DNA from: DATFJT01 sp965230755
Lineage (GTDB): Bacteria > Bacteroidota > Bacteroidia > Chitinophagales > Saprospiraceae
DNA length: 64,000 nucleotides
Assembly: GCA_965230755.1 (NCBI GenBank)
Contig: CBDDLT010000026.1
Span: 62,001-126,000 of the forward strand
Reading direction: 5' to 3'
Shown: piece after piece, positions 45,674 through 54,891 of the stretch
How positions within the stretch are numbered: the stretch's first letter is position 1
Layout of the letters: each line of letters begins with the position of its first letter
The notes under the pieces: model-generated
Databases searched by the model: none
Seen by the model: the letters and a program-made list of their open reading frames with translations, nothing else
Told to the model about the DNA's origin: nothing
Translations under genes and position numbers: made by a program

Positions 45674-46900
45674 TTAGACTTTAGTATTGCTGTTATTAAA
45701 CAGGTTTAAAAATCCTAGCAATATAAGCGAGCATATTCCACAAGATAAAAAACCAATAAAAAGTGGTAGCGCCGTTGTCCCTATATGTTTACCTATGAGA
45801 ATTGCTATTGGAATCGCAAAAATGGTAGAAACAAATCCGTTAATTGCAGCACCTATTCCAGCTATATGTCCGATAGGTTGCATGGCCAATGCTCTAACAT
45901 TCCCAAATATAAATCCAATTGATAAAAATTGAATTGTAAAGAATGACAACAATATTATTAGATTAGGATTTTCGGAGCTAAAGAAAATAAAAGAGTATGT
46001 TAGGGATGACAAACAAAACAAGTAAAGGGCATTGGTAGATAGCCTTTTCATCCCAAATTTAAGAACCAATGAACCGTTAAAAAAAGCGGCAAAACCTAGT
46101 GAGGAAGCTAAACCTGCAAAAATGTATGCAAACTCCTCTACTAGACCATATTGATCTTGGAAGATTTGTTTTGAAGTACTTAAATACACCATAAATGCAC
46201 CTGTCATCAATCCAGAAATCAGGGTATAAATAATACTTTCTCTGAACTTAAAGAACTCCTTAGTACCGTCGATAAAAAGATACGAGGTTAATTTAATTCT
46301 TTGGGCTTTCAATAATGTTTCCTTTTGCCTTATTCCAAACCAAATAAGTGTAGTTGTAGCAAAAGCAATTTGGAAGTAGAATATGGCCTGCCAATTGGAA
46401 ATATTTAAAATCCATTGCCCAAGTACTGGTGCAATCATAGGTACTAAGATGAAAACAACCGTACAAAATGACATTATCCGTGCCATATAATCACCACTAT
46501 AAGTATCCCTAATTATTGATATGCAAATTGTTCTTGGAGCAGAAAGGCCTATGCCTTGTAGAATTCTACCCAATAATATCAATTCCAAGCTTGTAGCAGT
46601 CCCACAAATTATACTTGCAACAATGAATATGCCGACCCCTACGTAAACAATTGGTTTCCTTCCAAAACTATCAGATAAGGTCCCAAAAATGAGCTGTCCT
46701 ACACCTAAGCCAAGAAAAATTGTTATAATAATTAATTGTAAATCGGTATTGCTATTATTATTTAGGGATTTACCAATGTCAGTCAAAGCTGGAAGAACGG
46801 CATCTACAGCAAATGCCACGTTAGCCATTAATAATGCCATCAGCGCAACAAATTCCAATTCTGATAAGTGTGTACTCTTCTGCCCAATAACTGTTTTCAA
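45674..46900 (-). CDS. MFS drug-efflux transporter, Bcr/CflA type
   Basis: The 408-aa protein has about 12 membrane segments and the DHA1 Bcr/CflA marks. These are TDLQLIIITIFLGLGVGQL, the motif A loop GTLSDSFGRKPIVYVG, and GRILQGIGLSAPRTI with the following RDTY. It probably exports drugs or metabolites by proton antiport; the substrate is unknown. It is convergent with hscB, and tRNA-Leu lies upstream. Confidence 0.9.
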   Translation of the reverse strand: MKTVIGQKSTHLSELEFVALMALLMANVAFAVDAVLPALTDIGKSLNNNSNTDLQLIIITIFLGLGVGQLIFGTLSDSFGRKPIVYVGVGIFIVASIICGTATSLELILLGRILQGIGLSAPRTICISIIRDTYSGDYMARIMSFCTVVFILVPMIAPVLGQWILNISNWQAIFYFQIAFATTTLIWFGIRQKETLLKAQRIKLTSYLFIDGTKEFFKFRESIIYTLISGLMTGAFMVYLSTSKQIFQDQYGLVEEFAYIFAGLASSLGFAAFFNGSLVLKFGMKRLSTNALYLFCLSSLTYSFIFFSSENPNLIILLSFFTIQFLSIGFIFGNVRALAMQPIGHIAGIGAAINGFVSTIFAIPIAILIGKHIGTTALPLFIGFLSCGICSLILLGFLNLFNNSNTKV

Positions 46901-47061
46901 CTATTTTCTTATTTAGCGTGCAATTTGCAATAATAAATAGGATTTGTATTCAATATTTTACAGCGCAGCTGAAATCTGGTAAATTCATGTGTGACCGATT
47001 TAGAGCCATCATATATACGATTTTTACTTACTGTAGGATACAAATTGCATTAGGCAAAAAC

Positions 47062-47087
47062 AAAAAAGGAAGCCATTTTTGACTTCC
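47062..47087 (-). terminator. Rho-independent terminator after tRNA-Leu
   Basis: On the minus strand GGAAGTC-AAAAAT-GGCTTCC forms a 7-bp stem (one G-U pair) followed by six T. It lies 7 bp after the tRNA 3' end. Confidence 0.8.
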
Positions 47088-47093
47088 TCTTTG

Positions 47094-47177
47094 TACCGAC
47101 GGAGGGAATCGAACCCTCACTCCCTTGCGAGAACTGGATTTTGAATCCAGCGCGTCTACCAATTCCGCCACATCGGC
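47094..47177 (-). tRNA. tRNA-Leu (anticodon CAA)
   Basis: An 84-nt gene with a GCCGATG/CGTCGGT acceptor stem (G-U first pair) and a D arm TGGCGGAATTGGTAGACGCG. The anticodon arm CTGGA-TTCAAAA-TCCAG gives CAA. A long type II variable arm is typical of tRNA-Leu, followed by T arm GGGTTCGATTCCC and discriminator A. CCA is not encoded. Confidence 0.96.
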
Positions 47178-47629
47178 AAAAACGGAAGGCAAATATAAAT
47201 AAAATTCAATTGATATTTAATCAAAATTTTCAATTATAACTTTCATCCTGCCTATCTGCGCATCTTGAAATGCCTCCATTATTTCAGATAGCGCATTTAT
47301 CACAAAGAGTCCTTATGAAGTGACTGTTATTCAGATGGATTTTCGGTGGGAAGTATAAATCTAGTGTCTTCTTTAGCTTCTATTTGAATAATATCTGTGT
47401 CAATTAGGAACAGAATCAAATCTTCTTCTTGGCTCCTCTTTCTTTATGCAATAAAAAAGGGCTCAGAGAACGAGCGTTCCGCTAAGCCCAATTTAAAAAC
47501 CCAAACACACCTATATTTTTAATACAAATGCAGGACAGAAAAAGTTCAAAATTTTTGAAGAAATTTTTTTAGATCGATGCTCAAGTAGTTAAAAAATATG
47601 ATTCAGAGAATACAATTATGCGAAAAAGT
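47178..47629. other. Non-coding gap between tRNA-Leu and the VanZ-like gene
   Basis: This 452-bp stretch contains no convincing gene. It holds the terminator at 47453-47489 and presumably the tRNA promoter. Short frames on both strands are broken by stops. Confidence 0.4.
47453..47489 (-). terminator. Rho-independent terminator
   Basis: On the minus strand GGGCT...AGCCC (47489-47459) encloses an inner AGCG/CGCT-type pairing and is followed by six T. It lies about 140 bp after the VanZ-like gene and probably ends that transcript. Confidence 0.65.
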
Positions 47630-48040
47630 TTAAGAGCTTGTTTTCTTTAGAAATCCATATTTATTAAATAAACTGTAGGTAAAGATTAGACCGACGACTG
47701 AAGCAATTACATCATTGAAATCATAGACATTGTTACCTCCAAGATTGTGGAATTTTAACTCCTGTGAAATGGTATATAGTGCTGCCAGAAACACGGCAAT
47801 TAGATAGATATACGAATCGCTGATTTCTTTTTTTGCATATTCTCTTAGTCGAAATGCAATTCCTGTGACGACAGTGGTTCCCATGATTGCTTCAATGAGA
47901 TTGGGAAGAGAATAGACTATGACTTTAAGGAAGGAGGGTAAGTCATTCTCCAATACCCATGGTCTTAGATAGAATTTATTTAAAAAGAAAATGATAAAGG
48001 CAATCAAGAATACACGTTGAATATATTTTTTTACCTGCAT
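47630..48040 (-). CDS. VanZ-like small membrane protein
   Basis: The 136-aa product has four hydrophobic segments (about 8-24, 40-60, 78-93 and 108-125) and a late NVYDFNDVIASVVGLIFTY block resembling the end of VanZ-like proteins. Function is unknown; VanZ itself lowers teicoplanin susceptibility. It is divergent from the ExbD pair. Confidence 0.6.
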   Translation of the reverse strand: MQVKKYIQRVFLIAFIIFFLNKFYLRPWVLENDLPSFLKVIVYSLPNLIEAIMGTTVVTGIAFRLREYAKKEISDSYIYLIAVFLAALYTISQELKFHNLGGNNVYDFNDVIASVVGLIFTYSLFNKYGFLKKTSS

Positions 48041-48184
48041 GTAACTGTTCTAAATTGTCCTAATTCTTGTATTCTAACAGATTTAAATATACCGAATATT
48101 AGGAAATTATATTTCTACATTTAGCTTCTTGGTACACCCTTCTCCAAAAATATTTCATCTAATAGCTAACAAATACCCAGTACA

Positions 48185-48691
48185 ATGCGAAAAAGAAGAA
48201 CAGATTACACCATCGATACCGGATCATTTGCTGACATATCCTTTTTATTATTGATCTTCTTCATGGTTGTAACAACCTTTAATCAGCAACATCAAATAGC
48301 CATGATCTTACCTCCGAAGCAGAATGAAGATGTCAAAGGAGCAATAGTAAAGGATAGATTATTGAAGATATTTCTGAATAAAGAAAATCAAATACTCTAT
48401 CAGGATAAGATTTATGATAAGCTCAATGACTTAGATCTCACACATGGAATTCAAAGAATAACCGGACATCAAAAGCCAGGAATCGTGAAAATCATCATAC
48501 ATCCGGAAACCAAATACAATAGTTACTTGAATTTGTTATCAAGCATAAAAGCGGCCAAGGAGAAAATACGCCAAGAAATTGCCAACTCTACCATGAATAA
48601 GGATTTTGAAGATTTAAATTCGATTCAAAAAAAGGAAATCAATGCTCGCTTGAGATACCGTATTGTAGAACAAGAAACTAAAAGCTTATGA
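48185..48691 (+). CDS. ExbD/TolR-family biopolymer transport protein (first)
   Basis: The 168-aa protein has a single N-terminal membrane helix with the family sequence DTGSFADISFLLLIFFMVVT. Its Asp is the proton-channel residue. A periplasmic domain and an unusually long charged C-terminal helix (about 125-168) follow. ExbD works with ExbB as a proton motor for TonB or Tol; no ExbB gene is in the window. Its stop overlaps the next ATG (ATGA). Confidence 0.88.
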   Translation: MRKRRTDYTIDTGSFADISFLLLIFFMVVTTFNQQHQIAMILPPKQNEDVKGAIVKDRLLKIFLNKENQILYQDKIYDKLNDLDLTHGIQRITGHQKPGIVKIIIHPETKYNSYLNLLSSIKAAKEKIRQEIANSTMNKDFEDLNSIQKKEINARLRYRIVEQETKSL

Positions 48692-49128
48692 AGATACCTA
48701 GAAACGAAAGAAAAGCACCTAAGATCAATACGACGGCATTACCTGATATCATATTTATGTTATTGTTCTTCTTTATGGTCACGACTAGTATTCAAACCAG
48801 TAGTGCGGAATACCTTGAACTCCCAATTATCAAAAATATGGATACTCAAGCTGAAGAAATGTTGGATGAATTAATCGTTCGTATTGGCGAGAAGGAGGGA
48901 GAGTTTTATATAGAGATCAATGGAACCGTCGCGGATATTGATCAATTAGACCATATAATAGCAACAGAAATTATCGAACATAAGAAGAAGGGTATTTTTA
49001 ATGACAAAGCGATCTTATGGATCGATGTTGATATTCCCATGTTCATCGTCAACGACTTGAAGGAATCTCTTCAGGCAAATGAACTTTATTCCATAGAGTA
49101 CATTCACTTGGCAGATCATTCTTATTGA
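48688..49128 (+). CDS. ExbD/TolR-family biopolymer transport protein (second)
   Basis: The 146-aa paralogue has NTTALPDIIFMLLFFFMVTT with the conserved Asp in its membrane helix, then a periplasmic domain of about 100 residues. Paired ExbD genes are usual in Bacteroidota motor operons, but here the ExbB partner is absent nearby. The 4-bp overlap shows coupling with the first. The 231 bp after it shows no gene. Confidence 0.88.
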   Translation: MKIPRNERKAPKINTTALPDIIFMLLFFFMVTTSIQTSSAEYLELPIIKNMDTQAEEMLDELIVRIGEKEGEFYIEINGTVADIDQLDHIIATEIIEHKKKGIFNDKAILWIDVDIPMFIVNDLKESLQANELYSIEYIHLADHSY

Positions 49129-49359
49129 GGTTTAAATCTATATTTTATCCAGACAATTAAGTGAATCTTATTCGACCCAATACCAGCCATTTCTAATGGA
49201 ATCGCTATTGAAATATATGATTAAGGAGAACTTCTTGATCTTTGATGATATAATATCAATTTCGATAAACTTGAAATAATGTATATTTAAGTGGAGGCAA
49301 AAAATTGCAAAGTCCTCTTTTGAAATGGGATCAATAATTGAAGAACTAAAATTTACAGA

Positions 49360-49707
49360 ATGTCAGATAAAACAACTCTTGAAACCCAATGGATACTGTT
49401 AGAAAAACTGGGATATATTAAGCCGTTTGATGGCTTGAAAGCTAAGTTGGTACATACCGATCATCAGACTTGTGCTTTCTGGGAAATCGACGAGGGGGCA
49501 ATATTGCCTCGGCATCAGCACGTACACGAACAAATAACCATAGTAACCAAAGGGGAGTTAGAGTTGACAATCGCAGATGAGACCAAAGTGATGAGAGAGG
49601 GCATGGTCGCGGTGATTCCTTCCAATACTGATCACGAGGCAAGAGCAATTACCTACGTTGAGGTTACCGATGTGTTCTATCCGGTGAGAGAGGATCTAAA
49701 ATCTTAA
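49360..49707 (+). CDS. Cupin-domain protein
   Basis: The 115-aa protein is a single conserved-barrel cupin. Motif 1 is ILPRHQHVHEQITIVTKGE, with the metal His/Glu residues. Motif 2 is GMVAVIPSNTDHEARA. Such proteins bind a metal and small molecules; the ligand is unknown. It starts an apparent unit with the class D beta-lactamase, 16 bp downstream. Confidence 0.88.
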   Translation: MSDKTTLETQWILLEKLGYIKPFDGLKAKLVHTDHQTCAFWEIDEGAILPRHQHVHEQITIVTKGELELTIADETKVMREGMVAVIPSNTDHEARAITYVEVTDVFYPVREDLKS

Positions 49708-49723
49708 AATTATAAATTTCGAT

Positions 49724-50587
49724 ATGCTGAGATTCGGATCATATATCCTTGGATTTTTGATTTTGGCCTTGTTAACTGGTTGTCAAACTAATAAGAAGGA
49801 AAAAGCGGAGAAGGCTTCTAAGGAAGAAGTAACTTTAAGTGATAAACGCATCATTAATGACGATTTCCAAAAAATACTAGATTCAGCTGATGTAATAGGT
49901 TCTATTCTGGTATACAATCCCCAAAAGAAGGAATTTTATTCTAATGACTTCGAATGGGCCGAGCTTGGAAGATTACCCGCTTCTACTTTTAAAATTGCGA
50001 ACACCATAATTGGCCTGGAAACTGGAGTTATTGAAGGCAAAGATAAAATCTTCAAATGGGGTGGAGAAAGTAGGGCTTTAGAAGTTTGGGAGCAGGATCT
50101 TATCCTCAAAGAAGCTTTTCAGCGTTCATGTGTGCCTTGCTATCAGGAGGTAGCTAGAGGCATTGGACCAGATAGGATGAATAAATATTTGAATAAGTTG
50201 GAGTATGGTGATATAGAAGTTGACTCTGCCAACATAGATATGTTTTGGTTGGTAGGTGATTCGAAAATAAGCCCTTTTCAGCAAATTGATTTTTTACAAA
50301 GACTATACAGGAAAGAACTACCTATATCTAGCGCTACCTATGAAATCATTAAGGAGATATTGATACTTGAAAAGAGCGATGAATACTGCTTGAGTGCCAA
50401 AACCGGATGGGCGATACGAGAAGGTCAAAATAATGGATGGTTTGTAGGATATCTTGAAAAGGAAAAAGACTTACATTATTTCGCGACTAATATTATACCC
50501 AATGAAGCGTTCAATATGGATATGTTTCCTGTGATTCGTCAACAGATAACCATGAAAGCGCTCAAAAAAATGGGTATAATTGAATAG
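49724..50587 (+). CDS. Class D (OXA-type) beta-lactamase, lipoprotein
   Basis: The 287-aa protein has a lipobox (LLTGC, Cys20). The class D motifs are STFK (residues 87-90, nucleophile Ser and carboxylatable Lys), SCV (135-137), YGD where YGN is usual (161-163), an IDMFWLVGDSKISPFQQ block and KTGW (226-229). It should hydrolyse beta-lactams in the periplasm. The YGD variant, the Cys-x-x-Cys after the SxV motif and membrane anchoring are uncommon. Activity is untested, and a penicillin-sensing role is an alternative. Confidence 0.88.
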   Translation: MLRFGSYILGFLILALLTGCQTNKKEKAEKASKEEVTLSDKRIINDDFQKILDSADVIGSILVYNPQKKEFYSNDFEWAELGRLPASTFKIANTIIGLETGVIEGKDKIFKWGGESRALEVWEQDLILKEAFQRSCVPCYQEVARGIGPDRMNKYLNKLEYGDIEVDSANIDMFWLVGDSKISPFQQIDFLQRLYRKELPISSATYEIIKEILILEKSDEYCLSAKTGWAIREGQNNGWFVGYLEKEKDLHYFATNIIPNEAFNMDMFPVIRQQITMKALKKMGIIE

Positions 50588-50616
50588 AAGAATTAAGAGT
50601 CATAAATATTTGGATT

Positions 50617-51417
50617 ATGGATTTGACATTGAACGCAAAACGGTTTTCAGGAAAAGAGTATACCCAGATGTACCACGATTTTCGACCAGATCCTCCAATA
50701 ACAATCATTCAGCAAAGTCTCAACTATTTGAACCAAGCAAAAGCTGAGTTGGTTATTGATATGGGAAGCGGAACCGGCTTATCAACCGGTATCTGGACGG
50801 ATTTCACAGAGAAAATTATTGGTATTGAACCTGGAGAAGATATGATTCGTCTGGCTGATCAAAACAACAAAAGTACTAAAATTAATTACCGTCAAGCCTA
50901 TGCCCATGACACTGGTTTAGAAGAGGGAATTGTCGATATCATTAGCTGTTCTCAATCCTTTCACTGGATGGAACCAAAAACTACTTTGGTTGAAGTGAGT
51001 CGTTTGTTGAAACCGGGAGGGGTGCTGGTTATTTTTGATGTCGTTTGGCCACCAGAAGTCAATAGCTTTTATGAACAGGCCTATAATGACCTGTTTAATA
51101 GAGTTGAGGAATTGACTGCTGAAATAGACAAACCGATGGCCCATAAATGGAATAAGGACAATCATTTCCCCAATGTTCAATCGAGTGGTTTGTTCCAATT
51201 CACCAAGGAATCCTATTATCATAAGATTGAAGTATTCAACAAAGAGAGATTTATCAACCTAGCGCTCAGTCAAGGTGGAATTCAAGCTCTCTTGAGAAGG
51301 GGGTACTCAGAAGAAGAAACGGGATGGGCTAAATTTAAGAATATTATCGAATCATTAGATCCGCCCATTTCGAAAACGATGACCTTTAATTACCGTGTTA
51401 TTTATGGTGTAAAATGA
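50617..51417 (+). CDS. Class I SAM-dependent methyltransferase
   Basis: The 266-aa enzyme has motif I VIDMGSGTGLSTG (about 48-60), IGIEPGEDMIRLA (motif II) and a VDIISCSQSFHWM...LLKPGGVLVIFD block. This is the pattern of UbiE/Methyltransf_11 proteins. The substrate is unknown. It lies 29 bp after the beta-lactamase gene and may be co-transcribed. Confidence 0.88.
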   Translation: MDLTLNAKRFSGKEYTQMYHDFRPDPPITIIQQSLNYLNQAKAELVIDMGSGTGLSTGIWTDFTEKIIGIEPGEDMIRLADQNNKSTKINYRQAYAHDTGLEEGIVDIISCSQSFHWMEPKTTLVEVSRLLKPGGVLVIFDVVWPPEVNSFYEQAYNDLFNRVEELTAEIDKPMAHKWNKDNHFPNVQSSGLFQFTKESYYHKIEVFNKERFINLALSQGGIQALLRRGYSEEETGWAKFKNIIESLDPPISKTMTFNYRVIYGVK

Positions 51418-51492
51418 ATTGGTGATCTATTATTTTTAATGCCTTATGTTTATGCTTCGTTAGAAGTAATACTGTCTTAATCAAACTATACA

Positions 51493-51876
51493 ATGGAAAG
51501 AAAATTAATCAGTTCAGGTTCGACATTTGAAGAACAGGTAGCCTATTCCAGAGCTGTTGTTCAGGGAGATTGGATCTTTGTTTCGGGTACCACAGGTTTT
51601 AACTATGAGAATATGACCATTGCTGAGGATATCGAGTCTCAGACTGAGCAGTGCATGAAGAATATTAAGTCAGCACTTATTCAAGCCGGTGCTCAACTTT
51701 CAGATATCGTGAGAATAACGTACATCTTACCAAGGGGTAAGGACTTTGAGAAATGCTGGCCCATATTGCGTAAATATTTGGGCGACGTTCGACCAGCTGC
51801 TACCATGTTTTCCGCCGGTTTAATTGATGAAAGAATGAAGATTGAAATTCAAGTTACGGCTTTAAAGAAGCATTAA
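51493..51876 (+). CDS. RidA/YjgF-family protein
   Basis: The 127-aa protein has the RidA fold pattern: GDWIFVSGTTGF, a DIESQTEQCMKNI helix, LSDIVRITYILPRG and a PAATMFSAGLIDERMKIEIQ end block. The family hydrolyses reactive enamines and imines. The Arg that defines active RidA enzymes (in RPAATM) is present. It stands alone, 75 bp after the methyltransferase. Confidence 0.85.
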   Translation: MERKLISSGSTFEEQVAYSRAVVQGDWIFVSGTTGFNYENMTIAEDIESQTEQCMKNIKSALIQAGAQLSDIVRITYILPRGKDFEKCWPILRKYLGDVRPAATMFSAGLIDERMKIEIQVTALKKH

Positions 51877-51975
51877 TTATAGGTCTAATTCAGTACGAAA
51901 TACCAATTGGGAAAAATATTTTTTCATTTCATGCAACCCTTGATTTTTTTGTCTGTATAAGAGGTGTATTGATTT

Positions 51976-52713
51976 ATGAACTTAAATATTGGAGAATTGA
52001 AAACTTTAAAATTAGTAATCAAGATCATTTGGGCCATAATTTTATTTTTGGCTCCTTACCAAAGTATTGCTCAGAGCAAGAATATGGACAGCAAAGAAAT
52101 TGCCGTAAAAAGTTTCTCAGAACTTGAGCTAGACGGTGTTTTTAATGTGTATTTGTCTCAGGGAAATAAAGAGGCCTTAAGTGTTAAGACCAATGACCGA
52201 AATGCCTTGGAAAATATAGAATTCATTAACCGAGATGACAGGTTGGTGGTGAGAGATAGAAGGAAAAACAAAAAGAATAGAAAAACAGATATCTATATAA
52301 CCGTGAAAGACTTGGATGTCATCGAGATCAAAACAGTGGGTAATCTTAAAACACAGGAGAGCTTGAACTTGGATGATTTGGATGTACAATCTTCGCAGGT
52401 AGGAAATATTTCAATGTCATTAAACTGTGATGATTTAGATGTACATCTTTCAAATGTTGGTAATACTACCCTTGAAGGAACAGCTAAAAACCTCAATCTT
52501 CACAACTCCTGCGTAGGAAATGTTGATGCCTTAAATTTGGTAGCGGAAAACCTGGAATTGCACAATTCTTCAGTGGGAAATACATCGATTAGAGCAAAGT
52601 CGTCTCTTGATATTGAATCATCTAGCATTGGTCAGGTCAAGTATCAATTTTCAGGGAATGAAGACGCAAAGAATATAGAGAACAGTGGTATTGGCAAAGT
52701 AAAGCGGCTGTAA
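51976..52713 (+). CDS. DUF2807 (GIN-domain) secreted protein
   Basis: The 245-aa protein has a signal segment (about 10-33), then FSELELDGVFNVYLSQG and a beta-helix-like domain. In it the phrase S-x-VGN recurs four times (SSQVGNIS, LSNVGNTT, NSCVGNVD, NSSVGNTS). This is the head GIN/DUF2807 adhesin type. It lies 32 bp upstream of an ECF sigma gene, as often seen in Bacteroidota. Confidence 0.85.
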   Translation: MNLNIGELKTLKLVIKIIWAIILFLAPYQSIAQSKNMDSKEIAVKSFSELELDGVFNVYLSQGNKEALSVKTNDRNALENIEFINRDDRLVVRDRRKNKKNRKTDIYITVKDLDVIEIKTVGNLKTQESLNLDDLDVQSSQVGNISMSLNCDDLDVHLSNVGNTTLEGTAKNLNLHNSCVGNVDALNLVAENLELHNSSVGNTSIRAKSSLDIESSSIGQVKYQFSGNEDAKNIENSGIGKVKRL

Positions 52714-52745
52714 ATCAGGTATGAAATCAATGGGAGCTCTATTAA

Positions 52746-53324
52746 ATGGGGCTTCTATTAGAACTCGTTATAGAAACGTTGAGAAAGGAAGCCCCGGAAG
52801 TCAAAAAGAAGCAATTGAAGTCATGGTACGAGAAATACGCCAAAAGTGTATTTAATACCTGCTTGCGTGTTGTGAACGATCGAGAAATAGCGAAGGATAT
52901 GGTTCAGGAGAGCTTTATCAAAGCATACAATAAGATTGAACTTTTTAACGAAGACTTGGCTTCTCCGCGGACATGGTTGAGATCCATCGCGGTTAATAAT
53001 TGTATTAACCACATTAATAAACACAGTAGAATACTTTACAGTGAGCAGGTTGGTTCCATATCGATTCCGACGTATGAACTTCCTGAAGATGAAAACAGGA
53101 AGAATAGAATAGATCAAATTAAAAGAAGCTTAGGCGAACTACCTCATGGATATCGAATAGTATTGAGTCTTTATCTTTTTGAAGGTTATGATCATCGCGA
53201 GATAGCAGAAATATTAGAGATCAGTGAGTCGACTTCTAAGTCACAATATAGTAGGGCGAAAAGAAAGCTGATTGAAATTATGAATAGTAAGAATGAAACT
53301 AGAGGAATTTATAAGGAACAATAG
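52746..53324 (+). CDS. ECF-type RNA polymerase sigma factor
   Basis: The 192-aa protein has region 2 (YAKSVFNTCLRVVNDREIAKD through SPRTWLRSIAVNNCINH) and region 4 (LPHGYRIVLSLYLFEGYDHR, then EIAEILEISESTSKSQYSRA). It should direct polymerase to its own promoters. It overlaps the anti-sigma-like gene by 32 bp. This supports release by membrane proteolysis, possibly involving RseP, but that link is inference. Confidence 0.92.
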   Translation: MGLLLELVIETLRKEAPEVKKKQLKSWYEKYAKSVFNTCLRVVNDREIAKDMVQESFIKAYNKIELFNEDLASPRTWLRSIAVNNCINHINKHSRILYSEQVGSISIPTYELPEDENRKNRIDQIKRSLGELPHGYRIVLSLYLFEGYDHREIAEILEISESTSKSQYSRAKRKLIEIMNSKNETRGIYKEQ

Positions 53325-53829
53325 AGAAGAGTTCGATGATGACTTTCCCAATGAACTTTCATGGAAAGCACTAGAGGAAAGACTTCCCGAGGAACAAAAA
53401 TCTCGGCAATTATCGGTTAGAATGCTGATGAGGGTTGCGGCCGTATTGATTTTCGGATTTGTTGCTATTGAAATTTGGCAACAAAATGGCAGAGCAACTG
53501 AGGAGTTTTCCTTGGGTGATGTGTCAGAAGAACTCGGAGAACTGGAAGCCCATTATATTGGATTGGAAGATATGAAGCGGGAAGAAGCATTTAAGGTGGA
53601 GACCTTAAAGCCCCATGAAAAGGAGGAGATAATGGAGGTTCTAGAAGAACTAAAGGAAGAATTTGACATGCTTAAGAAAGATCTTGCTGATCATTCTAAA
53701 GACGAGGTGGTTATTGCGGCCATGATAGAAAATTATCAATTAAGAGTAAAAATATTAGAGCGAATACTGGAAGATGTTTCCAGTAGCACTAAGGAAGAAA
53801 CTAAAACTATTGAAAATGTTAGTATTTAA
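53293..53829 (+). CDS. Putative anti-sigma factor, membrane protein
   Basis: The 178-aa protein has a short acidic cytoplasmic N-terminus (1-40), one membrane helix (about 47-63, MRVAAVLIFGFVAIEIW) and a periplasmic coiled coil. Size, topology and overlap with the sigma gene indicate an anti-sigma regulator, though no zinc-binding ASD motif is seen. It overlaps the next gene by 14 bp. Confidence 0.7.
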   Translation: MKLEEFIRNNREEFDDDFPNELSWKALEERLPEEQKSRQLSVRMLMRVAAVLIFGFVAIEIWQQNGRATEEFSLGDVSEELGELEAHYIGLEDMKREEAFKVETLKPHEKEEIMEVLEELKEEFDMLKKDLADHSKDEVVIAAMIENYQLRVKILERILEDVSSSTKEETKTIENVSI

Positions 53830-54880
53830 GTATTACAAACTGGCCTTGTTCGGGCTATTTTTGATCGCTTTCAACGGTGTTGAAGCAAAAAAGAATGAAA
53901 AATTCGAAAAAGTTATAGAGAAGTCATTCAATGTTCAAGATGGATATACACTGGATGTATCCAATAAGTATGGTGATATTCGAATTGAAAACTGGAAGAG
54001 TGATAAAATTCAAATAAAGGTTATCATTACTGTTACCGCCGATAATGAGAAAGCAGCCAATAAGTCCTTTGATCGCATTGGTGTGGGCTTTAGTGAAAGC
54101 GACAATACAGTATTTGCCAAAACTGAAATTGCTTCAGAAAGCAACTGGAAATCTGTAATGTCATGGAATTCTAAGACCAAGTTTCAAATAGACTATTTTG
54201 TCAAAATGCCAGAGTATATCGAATTGGATTTGGCCAATAAATACGGTGATATTCACTTAGGTGATATCAAAGAACAAGCAGATATAACTTTAAAATATGG
54301 TGATTTGAAAGCAGTAAATTTCTGTAAGAAATTGGAGTTGTATCTGGCCTACGGAGACATGAAAGTTGAGAATATGGATCATGCCAATTTGGTTGTCAAG
54401 TATTCTGATGCCTTTATTGGTGGCGCCAATGCTATTGAACTTAATGCTGATTATTCTGACATTAAGTTGGAGACATGTGGATCCATTGATCTCGATATGG
54501 ATTACAGCGATTTAAAAGCAGAAGAGATAAAAGATATCATTGGAGATATGGATTATTCGGATATCAAATTGGAGCGTCTAATGCAAGGAGTAGAGATCGA
54601 TATGGACTATTCAGATTTATACCTTGATTTTGTTTCGTCGAGCTTTAAAAGATTAATGCTTGATGGAGATTACTCTGATATTTCTGCAAACCTTGAGGAC
54701 AATTCAGGCTTTGAAATTAGATTTAATGGTTCCTATGCGGATTTGGTCACATCATCTGGTTTTAATAACGGTGTCTCCAGAGATAAAAGTGGAACAAAAC
54801 TGAAAGCAACGGGTAAGGTCGGCGATGGAAGTGGATTTATAGAAGCCAAGTTGACATATGGTAGCTTAAAAATACATTAG
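53816..54880 (+). CDS. DUF4097-type adhesin with repeated YSD/YGD motifs
   Basis: The 354-aa exported protein begins with a signal peptide (to about VEAKK). It contains a right-handed beta-repeat with a core unit of about 20 residues. KYGDI/KYGDL/AYGDM occur first, then DYSDIKLE, DYSDLKAE, DYSDIKLE, DYSDLYLD and DYSDISAN. These match the DUF4097 adhesin class. The start at 53816 lies inside the anti-sigma gene. It is a likely target and partner of the upstream sigma/anti-sigma system. Confidence 0.85.
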   Translation: MLVFKYYKLALFGLFLIAFNGVEAKKNEKFEKVIEKSFNVQDGYTLDVSNKYGDIRIENWKSDKIQIKVIITVTADNEKAANKSFDRIGVGFSESDNTVFAKTEIASESNWKSVMSWNSKTKFQIDYFVKMPEYIELDLANKYGDIHLGDIKEQADITLKYGDLKAVNFCKKLELYLAYGDMKVENMDHANLVVKYSDAFIGGANAIELNADYSDIKLETCGSIDLDMDYSDLKAEEIKDIIGDMDYSDIKLERLMQGVEIDMDYSDLYLDFVSSSFKRLMLDGDYSDISANLEDNSGFEIRFNGSYADLVTSSGFNNGVSRDKSGTKLKATGKVGDGSGFIEAKLTYGSLKIH

Positions 54881-54891
54881 TTGAGCACCAA

